This document shows, piece by piece, positions 1 to 9,362 of a stretch of 64,000 nt of DNA. The notes under the pieces were generated by a model. That model was not told where the DNA came from and searched no databases. It saw only the letters and a list, made by a program, of their open reading frames with translations. Origin of the DNA: Lichenicoccus sp965276875 (GTDB lineage: Bacteria; Pseudomonadota; Alphaproteobacteria; Acetobacterales; Acetobacteraceae); NCBI RefSeq assembly GCF_965276875.1, contig NZ_OZ255701.1:930001-994000 (forward strand), read 5' to 3'. Position 1 is the stretch's first letter. Each line of letters opens with the position of its first letter. A program made the translations under genes and the position numbers.

Positions 1-764
1 CGGGCGGCGGCCGGCTGGCCTGCAACCTTGTGTCCGGATCTTCCGACAAGGACCTGCACCGCGAGGGCGACTACGAGATAAAGGCCGTCCGCTACGAGCG
101 GGCGACCGACTACGTCGCGTGCATGAAGCAGTGCTGGAGTGCGCCTGCAAAGTTCGACTATGACGGCAAGTTCTACAAGGCCGAGACTGTTCAGCAGTTC
201 GTGCGGCCGGTCTCCGGACATGTGCCGATCTACATGGGCGGAGACAGCGAGGACGCAATCGACTTCGGCGCCCACCATGCGGACATCTACATGCTCTGGG
301 GCGAACCGCTGGCTGGAACACAGGAGCGCATACGCAAGGTTACCGAGGTTGCGCGAAAATACCACCGGGTGCCGGAGTTCTCGCTGAGCTTGCGGCTGTT
401 CATCGGTGAGACCGAGGATGCGGCCTGGGAAAAGGCGCGCGCGGTCGAGACGACCATCCTTCAAGCGCAGGGAACCAACCGGTTCATGCGCTCGTCGAAG
501 AACGATCAGTCGGTGGGCCGCAGCCGGCAATTGTCGTTCGCCGACGAGGAAATCCACGACGCGTGCTTCTGGACCGGGCTGGTGAAGCTGCTTGGCGGGT
601 TCGCCAACTCTGCCGCCCTGGTGGGCACGCATGACCAGGTGATGCGGTCGTTGCGGGCCTATCGCGACCTGGGGATCGGCGCGTTCCTGATCACCGGCGG
701 CGCCGAAGGTCTATGGGATCCGTCGCTGGAGGAGTTCCTGGTGCAGGCCAAGGCGGCGCTGTGA
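1..764 (+). CDS. LLM-class flavin-dependent monooxygenase, SsuD-like (5' end outside window)
   Basis: The reading frame is open from base 3, so the gene starts before the window; about 253 C-terminal residues are visible. They match the luciferase-like (LLM) monooxygenases of the alkanesulfonate/nitrilotriacetate type: GRLACNLVSG near the left edge, YERATDYVACMKQCW, the FYKAE segment, and HVPIYMGGDSEDAIDFGAHH. Such enzymes use reduced FMN and O2 to oxygenate a small organic substrate and need a separate flavin reductase, which is probably the gene at 5470. The TGA stop overlaps the ATG of the next gene (GTGATGG), which suggests translational coupling. The substrate cannot be read from the sequence. 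Family confident, substrate unknown. Confidence 0.85.
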   Translation, partial: GGGRLACNLVSGSSDKDLHREGDYEIKAVRYERATDYVACMKQCWSAPAKFDYDGKFYKAETVQQFVRPVSGHVPIYMGGDSEDAIDFGAHHADIYMLWGEPLAGTQERIRKVTEVARKYHRVPEFSLSLRLFIGETEDAAWEKARAVETTILQAQGTNRFMRSSKNDQSVGRSRQLSFADEEIHDACFWTGLVKLLGGFANSAALVGTHDQVMRSLRAYRDLGIGAFLITGGAEGLWDPSLEEFLVQAKAAL

Positions 765-1720
765 TGGCGATGCCGCGACTGCGCATCAGGGACGTCTCGC
801 CGCGACTTGGGCTGCAGGCCCACATTGTGGAGACGCAACACAAGATCGAGCTCGTCGAGCGGCTGATCGCGGCCGGTGTGCCGGCGGTCGAGGTGTCGTC
901 GTTCGTCAACCCCAAGCTGGTGCCCGGCCTTGCCGACGCCGAAGCGGTGTTCGCCAACGTCTCGCGGCCGCCCGGCGTTTCGCTCGAATGCTGCGTTGGC
1001 AACCTGACTGGTCTCAAGCGCGCGATCGACTCCGGCGCGCACGCCGCTTGGTTCCTGCTCGCCGCCGACGAGGAATTCTCCCGCGCCAACATCGGCCGGT
1101 CGATCGACGAGTCGTTGGCCGAGCTGGCGCGCATGCGCGAGGCGGCGGCGCGCTCGGGCACACGGCTGGGCACCTATCTGATCGCCGCCTTCGGCGGTCC
1201 GGTCGGGCTCGCGCGCGGACCCGACGACATTCAAAGCGTCGCCCGGCGGCTGTTGGAGATGGAGGTCCGCGACTGGATCCTTGCCGATTCCTGCGGCTAT
1301 GCCGCCCCGCCGCAGATACGCGACATGGTGCGGTTCGCGGCCGGCCTCGTCGGACTCGAGCACGTGACGGTGCAGGTGCATGACAGCCGCGGCATGGGTC
1401 TCGCCGACATCGCCGCCCTGGTGGATGTCGGGATCACCAACGTCGATCTGTCGCTGGCCGGTTCGGGCGCCCATCCGGCGGCACCGGGTGCTGCCGCGGG
1501 TGGCGTGTGCACGGAGGATGCGGTGCAGATGCTGGAGCTGATGGGGGTTGCGACCGGCGTGGATTTGCAGGCCCTGCTGGACGCGGCCAACTGGCTCGAC
1601 GGAGTACTCGGCGGCCGGGAAAAGGGCTTCACCCGACGGATCGGTCGGGTGCCGACGAACGCGTTGCAATCCGAGCAGGCGCGCGCGCTGCGCGGCCCGT
1701 TCAGCTGGACGGCGCGATGA
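764..1720 (+). CDS. HMG-CoA-lyase-like DRE-TIM protein with altered active site
   Basis: A 318-residue protein of the HMG-CoA lyase branch of DRE-TIM metallolyases. ATG at 764 is chosen because it overlaps the previous stop and starts the TIM barrel directly. Usual family residues compared with the human enzyme: Arg41 is kept (R14 in VSPRLGLQ) but Asp42 is Leu15; in the HxH metal motif the first His is Gln204 (VQVHD) while the second, H206, is kept; the catalytic Cys266 position reads AHP (H237); Asn275 of the GNVATED motif is Gly (GGVCTED). So metal ligands and the catalytic cysteine are lost although the fold signature is clear. It may have another activity or be non-catalytic. It sits between a monooxygenase and a CoA ligase, so an acyl-CoA substrate is plausible. 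Confidence 0.8.
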   Translation: MAMPRLRIRDVSPRLGLQAHIVETQHKIELVERLIAAGVPAVEVSSFVNPKLVPGLADAEAVFANVSRPPGVSLECCVGNLTGLKRAIDSGAHAAWFLLAADEEFSRANIGRSIDESLAELARMREAAARSGTRLGTYLIAAFGGPVGLARGPDDIQSVARRLLEMEVRDWILADSCGYAAPPQIRDMVRFAAGLVGLEHVTVQVHDSRGMGLADIAALVDVGITNVDLSLAGSGAHPAAPGAAAGGVCTEDAVQMLELMGVATGVDLQALLDAANWLDGVLGGREKGFTRRIGRVPTNALQSEQARALRGPFSWTAR

Positions 1721-1769
1721 ACCTCCGCAACTTCTCGCAAACGCAACATATCGACGAGGGTTGGACCCT

Positions 1770-3371
1770 ATGAACAGGCATGAATTACAGGATTTGGGAG
1801 GTGGCACGATCAGCGGCCTGCTGGCGCAGCGCGCGCGGTATGCCCCCGCCAACGCGGCACTCGTCTTCAATGCGCACACATACAGTTTCGCCGATCTGGA
1901 CCGGATGGCGAGTATTGTCGCCGCCGGACTGATCACGCTCGGTCTGCGGCCGGGCGATGTGGCCGCCACCTTCATGGGAAACCGGCCCGAGCACCTGTTT
2001 ACCTCCTATGGCGGTTCGCGCGCCGGCGTAATCAGGGTGCCGGTCAATACAGGCTATAAGGGTGCGCTCCTGGCGCATGTGCTGGCGCATTCGGAGGCAA
2101 AGCTGCTGGTCATGGAAGCCGCCCTCGCGGACGCGCTCGCAAGCCTTGACAAGCTGCCGTCGTCGTTGCGGATCATCGTCTGTGTCGACGGCATGCCGGC
2201 CGGTGTTCCGCCGGGCGACGTCACCTTGCTGTCTTGGGAGGAGATGCTGGCGGCCGCGGGTCCGGCCACCGCGTTTCCGGTCACCTTGCCGCACGACGTC
2301 GGCGGCATCGGTTTTACGTCCGGCACCACCGGCAGGAGCAAGGGCGTGGTGTCGCCGCAATTCCAGGCGCTGATGATGGCCAAGGAGACCGCCGGCGCCC
2401 TGGGCTTCTCCGCCCGTGACCGGGTCTATACCTGCATGCCGCTGTTTCACGGCATGGCATCCGTCACCACCGCACTCTCGGCGATGTATGCGGGGGCCGC
2501 CACCATCCTGTCGCAGCACTTCAGCGTCTCGCGGTTCTGGGACGAGGTGCGCGACGCACAGGCCACCCAGTTCAGCTGTCTCGGGTCGATGCTGCACATG
2601 CTTCTGTCGGCCCCGCCCTCCGCGCGCGACCGAGACCATCGCATCGAGCGGGTGTTCGCGGCCCCCGCACCGCCTGAGGTGCTCTATCGCTTCGAGTCGC
2701 GGTTCGGCGTCCACATCGTCGAGGGCTACGGCCAGACCGAGATCAAGAACATCCTCTATAACCCGCTCCTGGGCCGCAGGATCGGCTCCATGGGCAAGCC
2801 GACGCCGTCGAGCATCCTGGAGATCCACGATGAGAACGGCCAGGCGCTCGGCCCAGGCGAGATCGGCGAACTGGTCTACCGGCCCAAGGTCGCCAACATC
2901 ATGATGAAGGGCTACCTCAAGGAACCGGAGAAGACCCTGGCAGGCATGCAGGACCTCTGGTGGCACACCGGGGACATGGCCTCGATGGATGGCGACGGCT
3001 TCTTCTATTTCTTCGATCGCAAGACCGACTCGTTACGCCGTCGCGGCGAGAATATCTCCTCGCAGGAACTCGAGGGGCTGCTCGCGGCATTCCAGGGCGT
3101 ACGCGAGGCCGCGGCGGTCGCCACCCCCTCCGAGGTCGGCGAGGACGAGGTGCTGGTGGTGCTGGAAGTGGCGGAGCCGGCGACGTTCGACCTGGCTGCC
3201 TTGCACGAACATTGCCAGGCAGTGATGCCGAAATTCATGGTGCCACGCTATTACCGCATCATCAGCGGCTTTCCGCGGACGCCTACCGGCAAAGTCCAGA
3301 AGGCGGCACTGCGCGCGGACGGCGTGACCACCGACACCTGGGACGCCCGCCCGGCCCGCGTGGTTGCATAA
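1770..3371 (+). CDS. AMP-dependent acyl-CoA synthetase (CaiC-like)
   Basis: A 533-residue adenylate-forming ligase. The ATG at 1770 is preferred over upstream in-frame codons because the text before it overlaps the previous gene and does not look like this family. Motifs seen: P-loop-like GFTSGTTGRSKGVV, the adenylate site EGYGQTE, the hinge WWHTGDMASMDGDGFFYFFD, and the C-terminal catalytic lysine in PRTPTGKVQKAAL. It activates a carboxylic acid to acyl-AMP and then to acyl-CoA. Overall sequence resembles crotonobetaine/carnitine-CoA ligases, but the substrate is not certain. It lies about 50 bases after the lyase-like gene and probably belongs to the same transcript. Confidence 0.88.
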   Translation: MNRHELQDLGGGTISGLLAQRARYAPANAALVFNAHTYSFADLDRMASIVAAGLITLGLRPGDVAATFMGNRPEHLFTSYGGSRAGVIRVPVNTGYKGALLAHVLAHSEAKLLVMEAALADALASLDKLPSSLRIIVCVDGMPAGVPPGDVTLLSWEEMLAAAGPATAFPVTLPHDVGGIGFTSGTTGRSKGVVSPQFQALMMAKETAGALGFSARDRVYTCMPLFHGMASVTTALSAMYAGAATILSQHFSVSRFWDEVRDAQATQFSCLGSMLHMLLSAPPSARDRDHRIERVFAAPAPPEVLYRFESRFGVHIVEGYGQTEIKNILYNPLLGRRIGSMGKPTPSSILEIHDENGQALGPGEIGELVYRPKVANIMMKGYLKEPEKTLAGMQDLWWHTGDMASMDGDGFFYFFDRKTDSLRRRGENISSQELEGLLAAFQGVREAAAVATPSEVGEDEVLVVLEVAEPATFDLAALHEHCQAVMPKFMVPRYYRIISGFPRTPTGKVQKAALRADGVTTDTWDARPARVVA

Positions 3372-3406
3372 GGCATGTAAACGCGCGGCGACGCAGGGAA
3401 CAGCCG

Positions 3407-4423
3407 ATGGATCTTCGTGGATTGATGTTCTATCGCAGCGTCGTCGAGCTCGGTACGATCTCGAAGGCCGCGGCGTATCTGCGCATCGCGCAGCCGGCCC
3501 TGAGCCGGCAGATACAGAAGCTGGAACATGCGGTTGGCGTGAAGCTGCTGCAGCGCACCTCGAAGGGCGTGATGCCGACAGCGGCGGGCGTCCTGTTGCT
3601 CGAACGCACCGCGCGCCTGGAGGCCGAACTCGCCGACATCTCTCGCGAGGTCGCCGGCACCGTGCAGGAGGTCGGCGGCCCCCTGCACGTGGCCGTGCAG
3701 GCGCCGTTCTCGACGATGCTGATCCCCGATCTGGTCAAGGCCTACCTGGCGGAGCATCCTGGTGTCGCCCTGCACCTGGTTGACGGCTACAGCGCGGACG
3801 TGATCGACGCCCTCCTGGATGAGCGGCTGGACGTCGCCATCACCGACGCGCCCAGCCACAAATCCAGCACGTTGACGGTGACACCGCTCTGGACCGATTC
3901 GCTGCAGTTGTTCGGACCCGGCGCCGCCGCCGGCACCGGACTGTTCCAGGTGGCACCGGCCCCACTCGCGGAGGTGGCCAAGCTGCCGCTGATCCTGCCT
4001 ACTGCCCGCTACACGATCCGACGGCTGGTCGACGCCGCCTTCGCGCACGAGCAGCTCAAGGCATCGCTGATCCTGGAGGCCGATGGTCCCGCGATGATCT
4101 CCGCCATGGTGAGTCGAGGCCTCGGTTTTACCTTGATGCCGGCTTTCGGGACCGCCGCGCAGATCAACCGGAACAAGGTCTGCATCGTCGAGACGATGCC
4201 GAGCATCGACCGGCCGGTGAGCATCGTGACGCGCACAGCGGTTCAGAACGAGCGGAAGGTCACGACGTTCGCGCGCCTGTTCAAGGCGGCGGCCCTGGAT
4301 CTGATGGAACGCGAACAGCCGAAGTCGGTGCGGTTCAACTACTCGGACACGAGCCAGCTCGCCACCGGCAGCCGGGCGTCGCTGAGCCTGGTGTCCAGCA
4401 ACATCAAACCAGCCCGGCGCTGA
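3407..4423 (+). CDS. LysR-family transcriptional regulator
   Basis: A 338-residue LysR-type regulator starting MDLRGLMFYRSVVELG at the ATG at 3407. The N-terminal helix-turn-helix is clear (TISKAAAYLRIAQPALSRQI, then GVKLLQRTSKGV), followed by the periplasmic-binding-like effector domain. The C-terminus is somewhat extended and polar (about residues 310 to 338). Unlike most LysR genes it is in the same direction as the genes it probably controls, between the CoA ligase and the oxidoreductase. It is the obvious candidate regulator of the 1-5985 cluster; the effector is unknown. Confidence 0.9.
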   Translation: MDLRGLMFYRSVVELGTISKAAAYLRIAQPALSRQIQKLEHAVGVKLLQRTSKGVMPTAAGVLLLERTARLEAELADISREVAGTVQEVGGPLHVAVQAPFSTMLIPDLVKAYLAEHPGVALHLVDGYSADVIDALLDERLDVAITDAPSHKSSTLTVTPLWTDSLQLFGPGAAAGTGLFQVAPAPLAEVAKLPLILPTARYTIRRLVDAAFAHEQLKASLILEADGPAMISAMVSRGLGFTLMPAFGTAAQINRNKVCIVETMPSIDRPVSIVTRTAVQNERKVTTFARLFKAAALDLMEREQPKSVRFNYSDTSQLATGSRASLSLVSSNIKPARR

Positions 4424-4451
4424 TGCCCGGTCGCCGCAAAGGAAGAACACG

Positions 4452-5450
4452 ATGACAACATTAACCGTGGCCGACGCTCGGGCGCTCACAGAGGCCGCGA
4501 TGATAGCGATCGGCCATAACGGCGAGGAGGGCAGGATCATCGCCGACCACCTGATCGACTGCGAACTGAGGGGTTTGTCCTATGGTGGCCTGCCACGCGC
4601 TTTGTCGGTGATCGAGCGGGTACAAGGCACCAAAACGGCAAGGCGCCCGATCACCATCCTGCAGGAAACACCGGTGTCCGCGGCACTCGATGGCGGCGAT
4701 CAGGTCGGCTATCTGGTCGGCGATCGCGCGACCGATATCGGCATCGCCAAGGCCCGCGCCAGCGGGATCGCCGTCGTCGGTGCGCACGAGACCTGGTATA
4801 CGGGGATGTTCTCCTACTACCTCGAACGGATCACCAGAGCGGGTTTCGTGGGCATGATCGCCGGCAGCGGCGCACCCCTGGTGGCGCCGCATGGCGGCAC
4901 GGAGGCACGCTTCAGCACCAACCCGATCGCGTTCGGCTTTCCCTCTGACGACGCACCGGTGATCTGGGACATCGGGACTTCGGCGGTCATGCTGGGCGAG
5001 ATGATCCTGAAGATGCGTCTGGGCGAGCAGATCGCGGAAGGCCTCGCCTTCGACGCGGCGGGCGCGCCAACCCTGGAGCCGCGTGCGGCGTTAAGTGGCG
5101 GGGCGTTCTCGGTCTGGGGCGGGCACAAGGGCTCCGGGCTGGCGATGGTCGTCCAGCTGCTGGGCATGCTGTGCGGTCAGGTGGCAAAGCCGGACGGGCT
5201 TCGTGATTGCGGATTTTTCCTTCTCGTCGTCGATCCCGCCCTGCTCACATCGGCCGCGGATTTCAAGCGTCGGGTGGCGGAGTTCGCCGGCGTTCTGCGT
5301 GCCACCCGGCCGCTCGACCCCAACAGGCCGGTCAGGGTTCCGTTCGACCGCTCTGACGCGGAGCGCGCGCGGCGCCTCTCCGAGGACGCGATCGAGGTTC
5401 CCGACGAGATCTATCAGGCTCTCAGGAGGGTCTGCGGGCAGGCAGACTGA
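4452..5450 (+). CDS. Malate/L-lactate dehydrogenase-family oxidoreductase
   Basis: A 332-residue NAD(P)H-dependent oxidoreductase of the Ldh2/MDH2 family (includes ureidoglycolate, 2,3-diketo-gulonate and delta1-piperideine-2-carboxylate enzymes). Family signatures visible: HLIDCELRGLSYGGL near the start, the segment HETWYTGMFSYYLE, STNPIAFGFP, and the C-terminal SVWGGHKGSGLAM loop. It reduces or oxidises a 2-keto/2-hydroxy acid. Starts with ATG at 4452, 28 bases after the LysR stop. It likely handles a keto acid made by the cluster; substrate not determined. Confidence 0.88.
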   Translation: MTTLTVADARALTEAAMIAIGHNGEEGRIIADHLIDCELRGLSYGGLPRALSVIERVQGTKTARRPITILQETPVSAALDGGDQVGYLVGDRATDIGIAKARASGIAVVGAHETWYTGMFSYYLERITRAGFVGMIAGSGAPLVAPHGGTEARFSTNPIAFGFPSDDAPVIWDIGTSAVMLGEMILKMRLGEQIAEGLAFDAAGAPTLEPRAALSGGAFSVWGGHKGSGLAMVVQLLGMLCGQVAKPDGLRDCGFFLLVVDPALLTSAADFKRRVAEFAGVLRATRPLDPNRPVRVPFDRSDAERARRLSEDAIEVPDEIYQALRRVCGQAD

Positions 5451-5469
5451 TCGTCCCGGTGGCGCAAAC

Positions 5470-5985
5470 ATGGAGCACATGATGGATACGGCCGCTTGTC
5501 TCGCGTTGAACTACAAGGCAGCGATGCGACGGCTCGTGGCCAGTGTTACGATTGTCACCAGCCGGGATCTGCTGACCGGCGTGCGATGCGGCATGACCGC
5601 GACCGCGGTGACTTCACTGACCGCGGACCCGCCGGCGCTCCTGGTGTGCGTCAACCGTTCGGCTAGCATGCATCCGACGCTGGCGATCGGCAGCCGGTTC
5701 TGCGTCAATGTTCTGGGCGAACCGCATGGCGCGCTGGCGCGTGCATTCGGCGGCGAGACCGAGCCCTTACGCCGGTTCGACGCGGGTGTGTGGGGTGAAG
5801 ACCCGGACAGCGTTCCGTTCCTGATGGACGCAGCCGCAACCGTATTCTGCGCGGTCGACCAGCTTATCGATTACGCCACCCATTCGATCGTCATCGGCCG
5901 CGTCTACGCGGCAGGCGGGGACACATCGCAACGGTCGTTGATCTGGGCAGATGGCGGATTTGCGAAGCTCGTGGTGATGGACTAG
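5470..5985 (+). CDS. Flavin reductase (FMN-binding split barrel)
   Basis: A 171-residue flavin reductase-like protein. The body matches the family: LNYKAAMRRLVASVTIVTS, GMTATAVTSLTADPPALLVC, and FCVNVLGE. It supplies reduced FMN to two-component monooxygenases; the LLM monooxygenase at the start of the window is the natural partner. I place the start at ATG 5470 (MEHMMD), although the in-frame ATGs at 5479 and 5482 are equally possible. Last gene of the plus-strand cluster; it converges on trpE, whose stop is at 5990. Confidence 0.9.
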   Translation: MEHMMDTAACLALNYKAAMRRLVASVTIVTSRDLLTGVRCGMTATAVTSLTADPPALLVCVNRSASMHPTLAIGSRFCVNVLGEPHGALARAFGGETEPLRRFDAGVWGEDPDSVPFLMDAAATVFCAVDQLIDYATHSIVIGRVYAAGGDTSQRSLIWADGGFAKLVVMD

Positions 5986-5989
5986 GCGT

Positions 5990-7465
5990 TCATGGCTGCT
6001 GCCCGTGCCGCCGAGCGGTCCAGGCGTCGCCGTGGGCGAAGCGGACCGCGGCCTCCGCCGCACGCAGCAAAGCGCGGGCCTTCTGGCGGGTTTCCTCGTA
6101 TTCCGAGGCCGGCACGCTGTCGGCGACGACGCCGCAGCCGGCCTGGACATGCATGACGCCCTCCTTGACCACGGCCATGCGCAGACCGATGCAGGTGTCC
6201 ATGCTGCCGTCGGCGCCGAAATAGCCGATGCAGCCGCCATAGGGGCCACGCCTGGTCGGCTCCAGCTCGTCGATGATCTGCATGGCCCGGATTTTCGGCG
6301 CACCGGTTAGCGTGCCGGCCGGAAAGCCCGCGATCAGCGCGTCCAGCGCCTCGAGCCCGGGACGCAGGCGGCCCTGCACGGTCGATGAGATGTGCATCAC
6401 ATGGCTGAACCGCTCGATGGCAAAGCTCTCGCTGACCCGCACGCTGCCGATCTCGGCAACACGACCGACATCGTGGCGCGCCAGATCGATCAGCATCAAA
6501 TGCTCGGCGCGCTCCTTCGGGTCGGCGAGCAGGTCTTCGGCGAGCCGGCGGTCCTCCTGGGGGTCGGCGCCACGCGGACGGGTGCCGGCGAGCGGACGCA
6601 CGGTCACCTCGCTCTCACGCAGACGCACCAGCACCTCGGGCGAGCTGCCGACCAGGCTGAAGCCATCGAAATCGAGGAAGAACAGGAACGGCGACGGGTT
6701 GATACGGCGCAGGGCGCGGTAGAGCGCAAACGGTGGCAGTCCGAACCCAACCGAGAAGCGCTGGCTCGGCACCACCTGGAAGGCGTCGCCGGCGGCGATG
6801 TAGTCCTGGATCGTGGCGACCGCCGCCTCGAAGCCCGCGCGGGTGAAGTTGGCGCGCGGCATCTGCGGCTCCGGCTCGAATGCGTCCGGCACATGCAAGG
6901 CCGGCACAGCCGAGGAAAGCGGTTGTGCCAGGGCCGCACGGGCGAGCTCCAGCAATGCGGTCGCCGCCGCCTCGTTGCCGTCACGCACCGGTGCCGCCAG
7001 GGTCAGTTCGTCGCGCACATTGTCGAAGATCGCAAACAAGGACGGGCGCAGCAGCACCGCCTCGGGCAGCCCAAGATCGTCGCGGGGCGCATCCGGCAGG
7101 TGCTCCATCTGTCGCACCATGTCGTAGCCGAGATAGCCGAACAGGCCGGCGGTCATCGGCGGCAGGCCCTCCGGCAGCGCGATCTGGCTGTCGCTGATCA
7201 GCGCGCGCAGGCTGTCCAGTGCGGCGCCGGACTCCGGCTCGAAGGCACCGCCGCGCGATGTCGCCACTTGGCCTGCCAGGCAACGCCAGACCACATCCGG
7301 CAACAGCCCGATCACTGAATATCGGCCGCGCGCGGCACCGCCCTCGATGCTTTCGAGCAGAAAGGCGTAGCGACCGGCATTCTCGATGCTGCCGGTCAGC
7401 TTGAGGAAGGCCGCGACCGGGGTCAGCAGGTCCGCCGGTTCGACGCTGTGGACGATCCCCGCCAC
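5990..7465 (-). CDS. trpE: Anthranilate synthase component I
   Basis: A 491-residue chorismate-utilising enzyme that, with a glutaminase partner, converts chorismate to anthranilate in tryptophan synthesis. Seen: the LLES tryptophan-feedback motif (AFLLESIEGG), PYVLxx-equivalent chorismate core including RPLAGTRPRGADPQEDRRLA, HLMLIDLARHDVGRV, and GTLTGAPKIRAMQIID. No ATG lies near the domain start, so I chose the GTG at 7465 (reading MAGIVHSVEPADL), just 4 bases after the stop of the upstream foldase gene. Longer upstream reading in this frame overlaps that gene and is not family-like. No trpG follows in this window. Confidence 0.93.
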   Translation of the reverse strand: MAGIVHSVEPADLLTPVAAFLKLTGSIENAGRYAFLLESIEGGAARGRYSVIGLLPDVVWRCLAGQVATSRGGAFEPESGAALDSLRALISDSQIALPEGLPPMTAGLFGYLGYDMVRQMEHLPDAPRDDLGLPEAVLLRPSLFAIFDNVRDELTLAAPVRDGNEAAATALLELARAALAQPLSSAVPALHVPDAFEPEPQMPRANFTRAGFEAAVATIQDYIAAGDAFQVVPSQRFSVGFGLPPFALYRALRRINPSPFLFFLDFDGFSLVGSSPEVLVRLRESEVTVRPLAGTRPRGADPQEDRRLAEDLLADPKERAEHLMLIDLARHDVGRVAEIGSVRVSESFAIERFSHVMHISSTVQGRLRPGLEALDALIAGFPAGTLTGAPKIRAMQIIDELEPTRRGPYGGCIGYFGADGSMDTCIGLRMAVVKEGVMHVQAGCGVVADSVPASEYEETRQKARALLRAAEAAVRFAHGDAWTARRHGQQP

Positions 7466-7469
7466 CTGG

Positions 7470-9362
7470 TTATTGACCCACGACGCTGCGGACTTCCTGG
7501 GCGTTGATCCGCGGCTGCATCTTGCGTCGCAAGGCCATCGCGTAGCTCGCCTCGATGTCGTCGGCGACCGACTGGTCGAGCCGGGTCTGCATTCGGGCGA
7601 AAGCGAGCCGGTTGCTCTGCGGCCCGGGGTGTTGGATGCCGGTGACGGTGGCCACCACGAAGCCGCCCGGCGTTTGCAGCATGGTCGACTTGCCGGGTGC
7701 CAGGCCGAACGCCTGCAGCACCAGGGCGGCCGGCACCCCTGGGGGCGGCGTGCCGCGCCCGATCGGACCGACCTGGACGATGTCCGTGCGCCCGAGGGCG
7801 GCAAGCCCGTGATGGCTGCGCGCGCTGGCGAATAGTGCGGCGGCCTGGGTGTTGGCGGCGTGATGGATCGCGGCCTCGCGCACATCCTGGCGCACCTTGT
7901 CCTGGACCGCCGCGAAAGCCAGTGGACGGGCGGGAATTTCCTTCTCGACGATCAGCGCGAACTCTGCGTCCTTCGGCCCCTGCTTGATCTCGGCGGGTGC
8001 ACCTGGCTTTTGCGCGAAGGCCTGGGCCAGGATCGCCTGACGCAGCGCCTCGGAGCCCGGCAACGGCGCGGGCAGGCCGTCCTGGGTCATGCCCTGGGCG
8101 TCCAGCGTCCCCTCGGCCGCGACCGCGCCGATATCGCCGGGGATCTGGTCGAGGCCGCTGCCGCCGGCAACCGCGTCCTGCAGCTTCTGTGTCCGGTCGG
8201 CCATGCCGTCGCTGGCGCGCGCCTCGGCGATCTCGTCATGCAGTTTCGGGCGCATCGCGGCAAAGCTCTTGGTCGTGGCGGCCGTCACCTTGGTGACCTT
8301 GAGCACCACCCAGCCGGACTCCAGATGGGCGGGTCCGGCGACCTCGCCTGGTTTTGCGCCAAAGGCGAGCGCGCCGAGAGCCGGCTCCGGAAATGTGGTC
8401 TGCGGTGCGTCATCAAGCTTCACCGGTATGCTGTCGGTCGCCGCGGCCTGCATCTGCGGCCAGCCGGCACCGCCGCGCCAGAGCACGGCCAACGCCTCGG
8501 CGCGCGCCTGACTGGGGGCAGTGATCACCTGCACCGAGCGCTTCTCTGGCACCTGGCCGGTTCCCACCAGCTCCTTGAAGGCCGCCCGCTCGTCGGCCTC
8601 GGAGACGTCCATCGATCGCGCCACTGTCCGCGGCGAGAGCACCACCAGCTTGATGCGCCGATATTGCGGCGCTTTGAACGTGTCGGGGTGGTTGTCGAAA
8701 TAGCGTTGCAGGGTGGCGTCGTCGGCGGCCGGCGGTGGCGGCATTGAGGCGAACGGGATGCGCACCATGTCGAGCGTACGCGTCTCGGCGGCATAGTCGA
8801 AGGCGTGCCGCACCAGCACCGCGGGTGCGATGGCCCCGATCCGCACCGATTCGATGAGCGCATTGGCCTTGAGGTCGTCGCGGAACAACGACAGCAGCGT
8901 GGCCTCGGTCATGCCCTCCGCCTGTAGCACACGATCGAAGCGGGTACGGTCGAACTTACCGTCGGTGCCCTTGAAGAGCGGGGCCGCGAACACCGCGTCG
9001 CGCAGCACCGGATCCGGGACCACGATCCCGAGATCGGTAGCCTCACGCAGCGCCTCGGCCCGGCCGACCAACCCCTGCAGCACCTGCATGGCAATCTGGC
9101 CGCGCTCGGCTTGGGAAATTTGCGAAACATCGCCGCCGGTGGTCTGCCGCGCCACGGCGGCCAGTTGCTGGCGAAAGGCGCTATCAAAGCTGTCCGCGGT
9201 GACCTTCTCGCCCTGCACGGTGGCGACAACGCCTGGACCACCACGCCCCATCGAGGAAAACACGCCGCTGACGCCCCAGGCGACGAAGGCCACGAAGATC
9301 AGGCCGGCGAACACCCGTCCGAGCCAGGAATCAACGAACAGATGTCGGAAATAGGAGATCAT
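7470..9362 (-). CDS. ppiD: SurA/PpiD-type peptidylprolyl isomerase
   Basis: A 630-residue membrane-anchored periplasmic folding factor. The start MISYFRHLFVDSW at 9362 is chosen because it opens the conserved short cytoplasmic stretch and single membrane anchor (about residues 14 to 34, GRVFAGLIFVAFVAWGVSGV). A SurA-N-like chaperone domain with the QGEKVTADSFDSAFRQQ segment follows, then a parvulin/rotamase region around the middle (KRSVQVITAPSQARAEAL, PGEVAGPAHLESGWVVLKV). The size and topology fit PpiD. It is immediately upstream of trpE with a 4-base gap, so the two are probably co-transcribed. Confidence 0.88.
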   Translation of the reverse strand: MISYFRHLFVDSWLGRVFAGLIFVAFVAWGVSGVFSSMGRGGPGVVATVQGEKVTADSFDSAFRQQLAAVARQTTGGDVSQISQAERGQIAMQVLQGLVGRAEALREATDLGIVVPDPVLRDAVFAAPLFKGTDGKFDRTRFDRVLQAEGMTEATLLSLFRDDLKANALIESVRIGAIAPAVLVRHAFDYAAETRTLDMVRIPFASMPPPPAADDATLQRYFDNHPDTFKAPQYRRIKLVVLSPRTVARSMDVSEADERAAFKELVGTGQVPEKRSVQVITAPSQARAEALAVLWRGGAGWPQMQAAATDSIPVKLDDAPQTTFPEPALGALAFGAKPGEVAGPAHLESGWVVLKVTKVTAATTKSFAAMRPKLHDEIAEARASDGMADRTQKLQDAVAGGSGLDQIPGDIGAVAAEGTLDAQGMTQDGLPAPLPGSEALRQAILAQAFAQKPGAPAEIKQGPKDAEFALIVEKEIPARPLAFAAVQDKVRQDVREAAIHHAANTQAAALFASARSHHGLAALGRTDIVQVGPIGRGTPPPGVPAALVLQAFGLAPGKSTMLQTPGGFVVATVTGIQHPGPQSNRLAFARMQTRLDQSVADDIEASYAMALRRKMQPRINAQEVRSVVGQ

